A stretch of 64,000 bases of DNA from Salinimicrobium sp035607535 (GTDB taxonomy: Bacteria > Bacteroidota > Bacteroidia > Flavobacteriales > Flavobacteriaceae): assembly GCF_035607535.1 (NCBI RefSeq), contig NZ_JAYDZX010000017.1:186001-250000 (forward strand), given 5' to 3'. A program made the position numbers and the translations under genes. How positions within the stretch are numbered: the first letter of the stretch is position 1; the number at the start of each line of letters is the position of its first letter. Below, piece by piece: positions 10,801-21,400 of the stretch. The notes beneath the pieces were generated by a model. It did no database searches. It saw only the letters and a list, made by a program, of their open reading frames with translations, and was not told where the DNA came from.

Positions 10801-12280
10801 CAATGTAGTTTATTGTAGTTGTTCCGAGGTTAAAGGTGTGAGTTCCTACCTGATTTGTTCCTGAAGCTGTAGTAGCTCCACTCATACTCCAGCTAAGACT
10901 GCTTCCGCTACAATTATCGCTAAAGGCAGCATTTGGAATGGCAATAGATGCTGTACAAACTCCTGCATCTGTGGTTTCTAAAATAGCATTTCCGAGGGTA
11001 ATCTCCGGAGCTTCATTGTCTTCTACAGTAACTGTAAGAGATCCTGGAGTTGTATTTCCGGCAGCATCCGTCACAATGTAGTTTATTGTAGTTGTTCCGA
11101 GGTTAAAGGTGTGAGTTCCTACCTGATTTGTTCCTGAAGCTGTAGTAGCTCCACTCATACTCCAGCTAAGACTGCTTCCGCTACAATTATCGCTAAAGGC
11201 AGCATTTGGAATGGCAATAGATGCTGTACAAACTCCTGCATCTGTGGTTTCTAAAATAGCATTTCCGAGGGTAATCTCCGGAGCTTCATTGTCTTCTACA
11301 GTAACTGTAAGAGATCCTGGAGTTGTATTCCCGGCGGCATCGGTCACAATGTAGTTTATTGTAGTTGTTCCGAGGTTAAAGGTGTGAGTTCCTACCTGGT
11401 TTGTTCCTGATGCTGTAGTAGCTCCACTCATACTCCAGCTAAGACTGCTTCCGCTACAATTGTCGCTAAAGACAGCATCTGGAATGGCGATGGAAGCTGT
11501 ACACGCTCCAGCATCTGTGGTCTTTAAAATAGCATTTCCGAGAGTGATCTCCGGAGCTTCATCGTCTTCTATAGTAACTGTAAGAGATCCTGGAGTTGTA
11601 TTTCCGGCAGCATCCGTCACAATGTAGTTTATTGTAGTTGTTCCGAGGTTAAAGGTGTGAGTTCCTACCTGGTTTGTTCCTGAAGCTGTAGTAGCTCCAC
11701 TCATACTCCAGCTAAGACTGCTTCCGCTACAATTGTCGCTGATAGAAGCATTTGGAATGGCAATGGAAGCTGTACAAACTCCTGCATCTGTGGTCTCTAA
11801 AATAGCATTTCCGACTATAATTTCAGGATCTTCATTGTCAGTTACCACAATAGTCTGTGTTGCAGGGGTCGCGTCATTATTATTGGCGTCAGTTACATTC
11901 CAGGTAATAATTGTTGTACCTACAGGATAGGCAGCCGTCAATGCTAAACCGTCACTTCTGCTACCTACAGGATCCCCGACACTGCAATTATCGGTTGCTG
12001 TAGCACTTGCTTCGAACAAAACGTCACATGTTCCGGTAGCGTTGGACAAATTCTGATCCCCGTTGTGAGAAATAACAGGTTTTTCATTGTCAGTGGTGCA
12101 GTTCTCCACAGCAATGGCAAATATCCCGAATGGAGAATCATACCAATTTTCCGTCACTTGGGAAGCAGGTTGTGGATAGGAGTAAGTTTCAAGAGCCGGA
12201 TAATTCCAATAGGAAAACCCTGAAGATGTCAGGGTGAAAAATAGTACGGCAAGTTTTAGAGAGGTAAAAATTTTCTCCAT
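4859..12280 (-). CDS. Giant T9SS-secreted surface protein with HYR-like repeats, SprB repeats and LamG domain
   Basis: A 2473-residue secreted protein. A signal peptide covers about residues 1-23. Six nearly identical 91-residue HYR-like repeats span about 149-695, followed by one divergent HYR unit to about 800. SprB-type repeats (GxxPYxYxWS ... LPAGTYxVxVxDxNGC) lie at about 847-1083 and 1317-1483, with a PKD-like segment between. A LamG/concanavalin-like domain covers about 1574-1730 and a long beta-rich module follows. An acidic DGDGDG linker near 2365 precedes a T9SS type A sorting domain at about 2397-2473. It is probably displayed on the cell surface and may serve in adhesion or gliding; this role is inferred from SprB-like architecture. 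It is paralogous to the next gene upstream. Confidence 0.88.
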   Translation of the reverse strand: MEKIFTSLKLAVLFFTLTSSGFSYWNYPALETYSYPQPASQVTENWYDSPFGIFAIAVENCTTDNEKPVISHNGDQNLSNATGTCDVLFEASATATDNCSVGDPVGSRSDGLALTAAYPVGTTIITWNVTDANNNDATPATQTIVVTDNEDPEIIVGNAILETTDAGVCTASIAIPNASISDNCSGSSLSWSMSGATTASGTNQVGTHTFNLGTTTINYIVTDAAGNTTPGSLTVTIEDDEAPEITLGNAILKTTDAGACTASIAIPDAVFSDNCSGSSLSWSMSGATTASGTNQVGTHTFNLGTTTINYIVTDAAGNTTPGSLTVTVEDNEAPEITLGNAILETTDAGVCTASIAIPNAAFSDNCSGSSLSWSMSGATTASGTNQVGTHTFNLGTTTINYIVTDAAGNTTPGSLTVTVEDNEAPEITLGNAILETTDAGVCTASIAIPNAAFSDNCSGSSLSWSMSGATTASGTNQVGTHTFNLGTTTINYIVTDAAGNTTPGSLTVTIEDDEAPEITLGNAILKTTDAGACTASIAIPNASISDNCSGSSLSWSMSGATTASGTNQVGTHTFNLGTTTINYIVTDAAGNTTPGSLTVTIEDDEAPEITLGNAILKTTDAGACTASIAIPNASISDNCSGSSLSWSMSGATTASGTNQVGTHTFNLGTTTINYIVTDAAGNTTPESLTVNVEDDEKPVITAGADITISNISGQCYAGVSGVQATATDNCGVGNPQGIRSDGEALNSSYPVGTTTIEWTVTDNNGNAATPVIQTVVVEDNEPPVPPQLEDIFWGCEYTFEIPTALDNCDNVITATYSGSNTFTTSGSITWTFTDAAGNSSEVTQNITIDPVGIATVDVQDVLCNGFATGSITVAASGGVAPYTYDWGSLGAGDTKTDLPAGTYSVKAFDANGCETETINVVIEEPDTFVDIQSVTTTAGCYQQNNGTATVQATGGTGSYTYSWSNGQTTQQATGLAPGTHSVVVTDSNGCSKERSFSISQPEELIVSGFLTTETTLYGSATGTATAQVTGGTPNYSFSWSNGQTGQTAQNLTAGTYTVTVTDGNGCTATGVVEVIDSLVGYILPISVCEGDDIIRTSYFEVENGGAIGGTPGYTYEWNFGEGASPSTAVGKGRHKVEYETIGDKIITLTIRDSKGREFEHTVIQYVGGCFANDCGSNDLGLDNYFIGDKNKNKITSENCDTTDEKYIYINFPTNATRYSLQIELIYSVQNLEDNTTQTYKVKDCFFNKAAIPQVAQTFQIDYTCGDIVKIEGIYLTFQNNIQRECGTTDSTNGNGNGNGNGSTPKCFSTNNEATVVSPLYAVAFANELLCFGASNGTITSRASGGQPAYQFRVKNSEGNVVRPYQSENIFNGLPAGLYTVEVIDTEGTVFPSRQVEITQPENPLSLELVNSTDVTCFGGDNGEATVIASGGTPGSSGQYIYSWENIGQTTATATNLTAGTYTVKVLDANGCEISLDVLIGEPAELLANAGPDQVLECGNLSTSLAAVFEPVVEDGEPAPQGTWSIVNGPAGGTIENVNDPNSRFTGNVGTYTLRWTVPCGTTDDVKVSFSSCSTLDFDGINDHVVVGDKFDLPSAFTLEAWVKQSAQKTAGVKTVMSETDLSDPTKGFALVVDNNIPKFRWNGGEVSSNYQIGTDRWYHISVIIGGPDAGLYVDGIKVSTDTPGAPSTSTLPFIIGASYNSSTSVPENYFHGWIEEVRLWNKALTKNQVRFLMNQRLKIGSNPLEGTALPLAAPGPLDYSQDILAYYPLIVSEITNGTTIDKGPNAYHGKMVNITTLQQNTAPLPYISAKNGAWTADDTWLRPAVWDHPNSIGVDGNTFIDWNIVVTNHNITSQAKDITVLGLRSEAGRLTISNPSGPQNELNSGQSLTVTHYLKLMGVIDLVGESQLLQSEGSLLASTSTGYLERDQQGTASSYNYNYWTSPVSPGFNAAYSIKGVMKDGTITTFRDLSFGNQYHFADGPYTNPRRVSNYWLHKFHGTANNYFSWNHIGSTGTLKVGEGYSMKGTSGYASNDDLQNYTFVGLPNNGTIELPINQTSEGENYLVGNPYPSAIDADSFIWDNITNDPSSSSFNGSLYFWDHFAKTDHYLEHYIGGYAVLNISGSVEPASSVDSRIDNSDPSRTGSRRPGDYIPVGQAFFVNTVTAYTGSGVETTGGNTIKFKNSQRIYKREGIDKSNGQDQVIFFSANKKTLNTSTSSENKVEQQRKIWLKFKSPAGYHRQILVTADNRSTNGFDLGFDAPLIDNNKEDMYWLMGKSELVIQGVPDFNLERILPLGIKTAEGGKFIITIDGLENVDTNFPIYVKDIEKDTYHNLQESDFTAKVEKGNLHERYAIVFSNKEDPEDPGDGEGDLDNGDGDGDGVIVIDKPEQPLPTPPGLELLYSSKDKEVVIKNPELSPVKKAVLYSSLGQEIYTYRNIQVKTVIELPVDLPAAGMYILRVYTEDSTQALKFLVD
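10197..11834 (-). repeat. Six tandem 273-bp repeats coding for HYR-like domains
   Basis: Six consecutive in-frame units of 273 bases (91 codons). Each codes for GNAIL(K/E)TTDAG(A/V)CTASIAIP, then SDNCSGSSLSWSMSG and later NYIVTDAAGNTTP. Long blocks are identical in DNA between units; for example, the same block at 10917 recurs at 11190, exactly 273 bases away. Only a few positions differ (K/E, A/V, NASIS/NAAFS/PDAVFS), which points to recent duplication or gene conversion. Confidence 0.93.
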
Positions 12281-12310
12281 AGGCCTAATTATTAGAAACT
12301 TATCAGGGAG

Positions 12311-12318
12311 TAAAAGTA
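12311..12318 (-). promoter_or_regulatory. Near-consensus -7 box for the 2473-residue surface protein
   Basis: The minus strand reads TACTTTTA, one base from TAnnTTTG, about 30 bases upstream of the start codon and just after the terminator of the neighbouring giant gene. This suggests separate transcription of the two giant genes. Confidence 0.35.
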
Positions 12319-12412
12319 GGAAAAAAAATGACCCTGGGAGAATTTTAAGAAAAATTTATACGTTTAATGGCATGTTTAAAGGATGAAATACCCAGTTTGT
12401 TAATTGTGAAGA

Positions 12413-12440
12413 CAAAAAAAAGCTCCCAAACTTGGAAGAT
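12413..12440 (-). terminator. Rho-independent terminator after the 3314-residue gene
   Basis: On the minus strand CTTCC-AAGTTT-GGGAG forms a five-pair stem with one G-T pair, followed by C and a run of eight T. It begins about 22 bases after the stop codon of the 3314-residue gene. Confidence 0.6.
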
Positions 12441-12461
12441 TTTTGAGGGAAAACAAACATA

Positions 12462-15400
12462 TTATTCCAGAATGACTTTTTTAGTAATTATGCCGTTTTC
12501 CGAATGTAGTTTCACAATATATACACCAGAACTGAATCTTTTCACTGGAAGCGGTACTCTTTTATCCTGTGGTACATTGTAATAAACATGAACCTGTTGT
12601 CCCGCCATATTATTTAGATAAACCCGGTCAATCTTGACCAGCTCAGGATTTTTTATGATAATCTCCCTGGTGTCATTAATATAGATCACTTCAATTGGTC
12701 CTTCCTCTGAAACGATGGGTTCTTCGGGTTCTGGATCGATACCGACTGCTGTTTCATTCTTAAATACAATTTCAAAGCGGTCAGTAAAGACACCGGGTTT
12801 CGAATGAGTCACATATTTACTTTCTCTTAAGTTATGTACGACTTCTTCCTTATTATCTTTCAGGAAGATAGGGAGATTAGCAGGCACATTTGAAAGCTGA
12901 TCTATACTTATGATAAATTCTCCCTTCTTTGCTACTTTGACTCCCAGTTTAAGCTTCCTGTCTACATTAAAGTCATTGACACCCTGGATGACAAATTGGT
13001 GATTATTGAAGAACCAGTACATATCTTCAACATTATCATCAATTAAAGGAGCATCAAATCCAAGATCAAAATTATCTGTTGCCCGCTCGTCGGCAGTAAC
13101 CAGGATCTGTCGGTGGTATCCTTTAGGCGATTTAAATTTAAGCCAGATCTTTCTCTGCTCTACAGATTCTGTTGTGGATGAATTGTTAGGGCCAGAATTC
13201 AAAGTTTTCTTATTTGCGGAGTGGAACACTGATCCACCTTCTCCTGTACCTTCTGACATAAAAATTCTCTGACTGTTTTTAAAGATAACCTGGCCTCCAT
13301 TAACATTGATATCCAGGCCGGCGTCCTCTATAGCCGCTGCCAAGTTTGGATCTATCATAGTATTTATAAAAAAGGCTTGTCCTACCGGGATAAATTGTTG
13401 AGGTTGTTCACCTCCTGTTTGAGTAGTAGGATTGATACGCTCATCTATGGCTACTGCACGTACTCCGCCAGAAAGATTATAAGCTGCATATCCTCCAATG
13501 TACTGCTGTAAAAAGTGGGTCTTATTGGCAAAATGAGACCAGAAGTAAATAGTTCCGTTGAAAACATTGTCACCATTAATGTGGCCTGCAGCTAAATTAT
13601 CGGCAATAAATGCCTTGGCATCAATAGCTGAAGGATAAGGGTTTCCAACTAAATAGTTCTCCTCTGGCCCTGTAGAACCTGGTATTACATCACCATTGTT
13701 CGGAAGGCCTCTAAAGGTGTAATTTTGAGAATCTTCAATGGCAGCTGACCCCGCAGTTCCTTTCATGCTATAGCCTTCTCCGGCGTTTAATGCTCCCGTA
13801 CTTCCAATATGCTCCCATTGGAAGTAGTCATTGGCAGTACCATGGAACTTGTGTAACCAATATTCACTTACTCTTCTTGGGGTTGTAGGTCCCCCATCAG
13901 CATGAGGATATGACGAACCGAATGTTATACCCTGCGGATTTCCAGGATTTGTGCCATCCATCATTACAGCCGCTACGGAATAACCGGCATTACTCGACCC
14001 CGGGCTTACGGGGGAGGACCAGTAGTTGTAATTATAACTGCTCATGGTGCCTTGTTGATCCCGGTCAAGATGCCCTCCGCTGTTTCCATCGACTATACTG
14101 CCCATTGGTTGTATCAGTTGGGATTCCCCGTTCAGGTCAATAATTCCATTGAGAAGGAGATAATTTGAAATAAATAATTCATTTCCTGTTCCCGTTCCAC
14201 CAGACCAGCTTGTAGAATTTGTTCCCTCCATATTTAGTGTGTTGGCCTCCGAGAGTAAACCTAAAATTCTGATGTCTTCCCCGCCTGACACGACATTATT
14301 TGCAGAACGTACAATATTCCATTCAATCCGGCTACCGTCGATTCCAGTGCTATGTGGAGCGTCCCAAACATCAGGATGGGTCCAGGGAGAAGCTGGTGCT
14401 ATTTCATCAGCATCATACCAACTCCCGTCTGCAGAAGTTGTATATGGGAGCGGAGCCGTATTCTCCTGTAACGTTTCCATATTGTATAAACGACCATCGG
14501 CCCCAGTTCCTAAATTCGGAGTTTCCCCATTGTCTATTGTAGTAGTCAATAGTTGGAAGTAGCCAGAGAGAGCATCATATGTAAGACCGGGAGCGGGTAG
14601 AGGGATTTCTACTCCGATATTAGCACCGGTCTGGAGCCGCTGATTCATTAAAAATCTAATTTGTTCCTGGGTGATATTTCCTTTCCAAATTCGAACTTCC
14701 TCGATCCAGCCTGAAAAATGATTTTCGGCTTTTTTGGTAGAGGAGTTCCAGCGAGCACCTATTAAAGTTTCATTTCCTCCAACATCAGAAATATTATTAG
14801 AGGTCAATGGAATTCCATCAATATAAAGTAACCCTTCACTGGTATAGGCAATATGATACCATCTTTTGTTTTTTTGCACAAAAGAAGGAAGATCCTGCAT
14901 TTTAATTTCAAAACCTGGCCCCGAAATAATGGTGCCATAACTGGCGTTAGTTAATCCATTTTCAGTATCACGATCATGAGGATAAATCCATGCTTCTATA
15001 CTATAACTGCTGCCAGCATAGGAGGTGCCAAGATCCACATAGTCATTTACCCCGTCAAAATCCAAGGCTGTACATCCTTCTATAACTACTTCCAAAGGTT
15101 CTACCACCGGTGGGCAGGCATCGGGATTTACAAAAAGATTACCATCTTCATCTTTTTCTGTTGGCTCCAGGATCCAGGAAACTGTATATGAGCCATTTTC
15201 TGGAGTAGATAAAATTGCATTAGGATCATTTATTGCTTCTATGTCATCATCTGGATTAGAATCTATTAGAGTACCTCCTTCGATGTTCCATCGCCCAATA
15301 TAGCCATCAGGAGTAGGATAGCTTGTAATAGGTTCATCCCTTCCATTAAGAACATTTGCTGTTAATTCAACTTCAGAATTACCACAAGTGCCATAATCGG

Positions 15401-18400
15401 CAGTGACGCTAGTTGTATATTTATCAAAAACAAACACCTTTAGTTCTTCGTTGTGTACTGCAGTAGCACAGGAACCTCCAGTATACTCTAAAGTAGTTGT
15501 AATTACGGATACATTCCATCCAATTTTGGTGGGAGTCCATTTTTCGCTTGGATTATAACCAATTAAAATCGGATTTTCTGGGTCTATGGTGGTATCTTCC
15601 CAAATTACTCCAACATTACTAGGGCCATCAGGAACTACAATATTGTCAACTGCCCATACATCACCCGATCTGGCACCAACAAAACTAAATTGAATCCTTA
15701 GATTGGATTGCCCAAGATATTCCCCAAGATCTATCTCTATTTTATTTTCAGGCCTGTCCTGAGGGGTTCCCGAAGCAAAATCAGTATAATTACCGCTGCT
15801 GGGATCTCCCTCATTACTATATAATTGAATCCAGTTGCCATTGGAAAATATAGAGACAGTAATTGAAGCACCCGGAGTTAAATTGTATGCCTGGTCGAAA
15901 GTTAAAATGGCCTCATCCATTCCATCCAGTGTGAAGAGATTGGTTTCCAGTTTTGAAGTGTTCTGGCCGGATACTAGAGCGAATCCCTTATTGGCATCAT
16001 TTAAACCATGATCGAATAATTGCGGACCGGTAGAATAGGGACTTGAAAGATTAGCAGTTGTAAATTCTCTGGGTGTTACTCTTCGCCAAACGTTTGGCGC
16101 CGTATTGTTGGCACTTGTTTCAAAATTTTCTTCAATTCCTGCCGCATTTATAATTCTCCATCCATGTTGGTTGATTGATGCATTGTCAAAATTACCACTA
16201 TCTCCAATACCATCACCCGATTCATAACCAGTTTCTGCACTTAAAGTAACTTCGGTATTTAAACAAATAACATCATCGCTCACCGTAACAGGTGCCGGTT
16301 CTATATTAGAAGAAATCACGCTCAATATTGCAGTTTTGCTTGAAACTGGTTGAGTACAGCTACCATTCACAACGTCTACCTGAAATACCAGAGTTTCATT
16401 CCCTAATAATCCTGCAATTTTCGAGGCTGATAATGATTCCCCGGTCTCCCCTGAAATTGTTGTAAAATTTGTTTCGCTAGCCCTTCTGTACTTCCAGGCA
16501 AATACCTGCCCTCCATAATCAATTAAATTAAGATCTACAAGTAATTCCGGATCTTCACATGTGGTATATAACCGCCCGAAATCAGCAAAAGAAAGTTCTC
16601 CACCTAATGGCATATTGTCAACAACTATTTGTGTCGGTTCTGTAGTAGCCTCACTACATTCCCCATTTTTAACAGTTACCCTAAAGGAAGTTGTTTCTGT
16701 TAAACCGGAGAAACTTATTTTTTCAGCAAGGTTGCCTTCATCCCAAACGGTCCATATATCACCTGTAGAAGCCGCTTTATACTCCCATTTTTGAATATTC
16801 CCGACTTTTCCACTCAGAGAAATATCTCCGTTAGCATTCGAAATACAGACTCGCTCGGGATTTGCAGTAAGTGTTCCTGCTACGGAAACTTCATCTACAG
16901 TTACTGTTATTTCATTTGTATTGCTACAACCGTTTTGGCTACCCTCAACCGTATATACAAATTCTCCAGCAGAAGATGGTGTTTCAGATAGGCTTTCACC
17001 TGTGCCTACTTCATCCCCATTAAGAAACCAGGTATAGGTTTCTGCACCGCTTGCGGTAAGCGTGGTGGAATCTCCAAGGCAAATTTTGTCACTAAAGCCT
17101 TCGGCTATGGCAACCTGAACATTAGGCAATGGTTTAACAAGATATTCTACTCTTGTGCGATCACTTTCGCAACCATCAGAAGTAGTCTGGCTTATCCAGT
17201 AGACTGAAGTGCCTGAACTTGATGTGTCTGGCGATGGTGGTGTAATTGGATCACCACCGGTTTCCACATAATACCATATTACGTTTTCACCAATTCCGGT
17301 AGGAGCGATTGTTGGAGCAGAGATATCTCCTTCTTCAAAGCAATATTCATATACCAACGTAGTTTCCGAGACAGGTTCAGGTTTATCGTAAACAGTTACA
17401 ACTAATGCTGACTTGGGGCTTTCACATCCGATGGGTTCTCCTCCAGGGACATCATATAGTTTTGTTTGTGTAACGTAATAGGTAAGGACGGTATCTTCAT
17501 CGGTAGGTGGAATTATACTATCTCCCAATTCATTACCATTTGCATCATACCACGTAAGCACATTGTCACCATCAGCAGTTGCTGTTAATGGAGCAGCTTC
17601 ATCTCCTTTACAATAAGTTATCGGTTCGGTTATAGGCCCCTGTGTCGGAGCAGGATTTACGGTGAATTCAAAACTTGGCGAGGTAGCCTCTGAACAGGTA
17701 AAATAATCGGGTCCATCTACCTTCACATAATAAGTTCCTGAATCTGCTTCTTTGGGATCATTTATAGTTAGAGTACCTTCATACTCTTTCAATGGATCAT
17801 TGTCATCTGGAGGAATAACTAATAAATCAATATTACTACTCTGGGTAACAATTTCCTCATTTTTATACCAATCGAATGTCAGCGGTTGTCCGTTTGCATG
17901 ACCTTTAAATGTAAAAGTAATCGGCCCACCTTCATTTTCACAAATGGTTATATCTTCAGTTGGTTCTGTTATTATAATGTTTTCGTCAACGTTAAGAGTA
18001 GCGGGTGAATTAGAGGTATCAACAGAGCCACAGGAATTATGTCCAGACACTACTACATAATAAGAGCCGGCATCTTCTAAAGTTGCATTGTTAATATTTA
18101 AAATCGGATCTATTTCGCCTAGAATTGCTTCAGGAGTTCCGTTTACATTTCTATACCATTGATATGTCAAATTACTTCCGGAAGCCACCACTTCGAAGGT
18201 TGCAGTTTCTGATGAACATATTCCTATATTTAAAGGTTCTGTATTAATTATTACCTTGTCAAAAATTTCAATAGTATCAGTAACAATAACTTCTGCGCAA
18301 TTACCTTCTGAAGCGATTGTATAAGTAATGGTATGAACTCCCGCGCTGCTGTTTGAAGGATCTATAGTACCTGAAGCATCTATGCTTAAGCCGTAAGAAC

Positions 18401-21400
18401 CGCTGAAGGTTCCATCTTGATATTCTACTGAAGTTGTGCCAAAATCTACAGTAACAGAAGTTTCAGATGTGCAAACTTCTTCAGGATATGCTATTGATGG
18501 TTCAGGCAATTCAGTAATTGTGACAAGGGCAGTAATTTCTTCCTTCACACAGCCAACTGTAGCAGGTATGGTATAGACTACGGAATAATCACCAGGACTG
18601 CTTGCATTTGGATTAATTCTCCCTGTCGCATCTATATTCAATCCGCCTGGAGTAGCACTAAAGGTTCCATCCTCCCATGCTCCAACTCCATTTTCAAAAA
18701 TCGGACTTTTAAGCGTGTTGTCGGAGTTACAAAAAGGTCCGTCATAACTGAAGTCAACTGTAGGTGCAGGATTAATGACCACCGTAGTATTAGTCTCCGC
18801 TCTTACACAATTGTTAGGTCCTAAATAGGTTACTGTATACGTTCCAGCAGTGCTGGTGGAAGCTGTGATTGTACCATTGCCGTTATCTATGCTTAAACCA
18901 TCAGGAGCCGCTGAAAAAGTTCCACCTTGATAATCACCGGTACCATCTAAGGTCACTAAGATATTGTTTGTCTGGGAAGTACAAAAATTACCTGTATAAG
19001 AAATAGTTGCTGTAGGGTTAGGAGTTACCGTAATTGTACCAGATTCAGTTGGCGTTTCGCAATTACCTTCTGTATTAACAATATATGTAAAGGTTCCAGC
19101 TTCTGTTGGACTTCCGGAAATAGTAAATATGCCATTATTAAAACTACTACTTAACCCGTTCGGAAAATCGCCTGTAATGTTAGCACCTGTTCCTGGTTCG
19201 GTAATGTTGAACTCAATAGCTGAGATAGGACTATTTATACAAACTGTCTGATCTCTATTGGCTGGCGAGCTTATGGTTATATTTGGTTGAACCGTAATAG
19301 TACCCGCTATTTCTGCAGTTTCACATGCCCCGGCAGTAGTAAGTGTATAATTAAATATTCCCGATTCGGAAGGGGTTCCAGTGAGAACAAAATTTCCACC
19401 ATTTATAATACCTGTTATACCCGCAGGCAAACCAGCTGTGTTAACTGCATCCACCGACTCATTTACGGTAAAGGAAATGTCTTCTATTGCGGTATTAATA
19501 CATACCATTTGATCCTTATTGGAAGCATCAGAGATTGTATTATCTGGTGTTACTGTAATAGTTCCGGAGGTAGAGGTTTGCTGAGCACAATCCCCTAAGG
19601 TTTCAACAATATAATTATATGTGCCTGATTCGGTTGGCGTTCCTGAAATTGTGAAGTTGCCTGAATCGAAAGTCCCGTTAAGTCCTGCTGGTAAACCAGT
19701 CACTGTTGCATCGGTCCCGGCATCGGTTATGGTAAAAATGATATCGTTAAGAGCTTGATTTATACAAAGTGACTGGTCGATGTTCAATGGAGTTGAAATA
19801 GTGGCATCCTGAATAAAGTATATCGTAACACTATCTTCTGACGCGCCACAGTCATTACCATTAAGCCCCTTTTTTGGTTCTGGAACTGTCATAGTCAAGG
19901 TAACAGAACCTGCATCTTTATCTGCCTGGGAAGGATTATATGTTACAGTAAAAGGCCCATATTTATTAGTTCCTCCAACATTTGATCCTGTAAATGTGCC
20001 TGAGCCACTTGTTGCGAATTCAACATCCAGGGTGGCATCACCAAAACTTCGGGTTCCGTTAAGTTGAACGTTGTCTACGGTGGAACAAACGGTTTGATCA
20101 TCACCAAAATCCGCAATAATATGATTATCTATAACGATATTATCATAAATAGAACTTGAACTAGGTCCACATATATTTGTTGCTACTACTGAGACGGAAT
20201 AGGTTCCGCTACCTGTAGCAGCAGTGATGTTTACCTGAATGCTGTTCGTTCCTGCACCGTTAATAATTTCCCAAGCCTCAGGGATTGTCCATTCAAACTC
20301 ACCCGTAGCTGCAACACTGAAACTAGCAGTAGCCGGAGGACATGCAGCATCCGCATTTTCAGAAAGGTCCGAAGTAATAGGGCCTGGATTCGCAGGTTTG
20401 GCATCTATCGCGGTAACCGTAATTGCAGAGCTGTCAGAACTATCTCCACAGGTGTTATTGGCAGTTACACTTATTGTTCCATCTTCCATTCCCGCATTAA
20501 CAGTAATGGAATTGGTGCCATCTCCACCCGTAATACTCCACCCGGGAGGCAGCGTCCAAATATAAGTGTCTGCATTAGGTACTGGCGGCACCGAATATTC
20601 AAGCCCGGTAGCATCATAGCATACCTCAAGATCTCCGGTAATTGGTCCAGGAATATCAGGTGCGGGAGGGAATACTTCAATGGCTACTCCTTCGCTTACA
20701 GCTGTGTCTGTAGCCAGACAGGTTTCATTTGAAGTAAGGATTACGGTAACCACCTGTCCGTCGGTTAATGCATCAGTTGTAAAAGTAGGACTATCAGTAC
20801 CTACATTATTGCCATCCACTTGCCATTGATAACTAGGTGTAGATCCACCATAGGTAGGGGTTGCAGTAAAAATTACTGTATCGTTCGGACAAATATCCGT
20901 ATCTGTGACATCAGAAATAGTTACAGAAGGAGTCAAATTAGGATTTACGACAGTGGTGATCGGATTACTTGTAACCGTTTCATTCCCTGTGGTGATACAG
21001 TTTTCAGAACTTGTTAGATCCAATGTTACAATATCTCCATCCTGTAAGGTAGTGGTTGTAAAGGAGGTGGAATTCTGCCCACTTACGCTAGTTCCGTTTA
21101 TTTTCCATTGATAGGCTGGTGAAGAACCTTCATTAGCAATTGTATTTATAGAAAATGTTACAGATTCATTTTCACAAATAGTATCATCGGCATCCGAGGA
21201 GGAAATAGTTACTTCCGGAGTAAGATTCTGATTGATGGTGATAGTGCCATTTAAAGTTTGTGAGTTCCCACAGGTTCCTGTACCTGCAATTGTATAGTTA
21301 TAGGTGCCAACAGTAGTACTTGAACCACTAATGGTAAACTTTCCATTCGCAAAAGAACCTGAAAAACCATCAGGTAGTCCTGATATTGTAGCACCATTTC

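Noticed and set aside
10197..11834. Regular 273-bp repeats as a possible CRISPR or satellite array
   Set aside because: Units are in frame, code for HYR-like domains inside a large secreted protein, and have no spacers.
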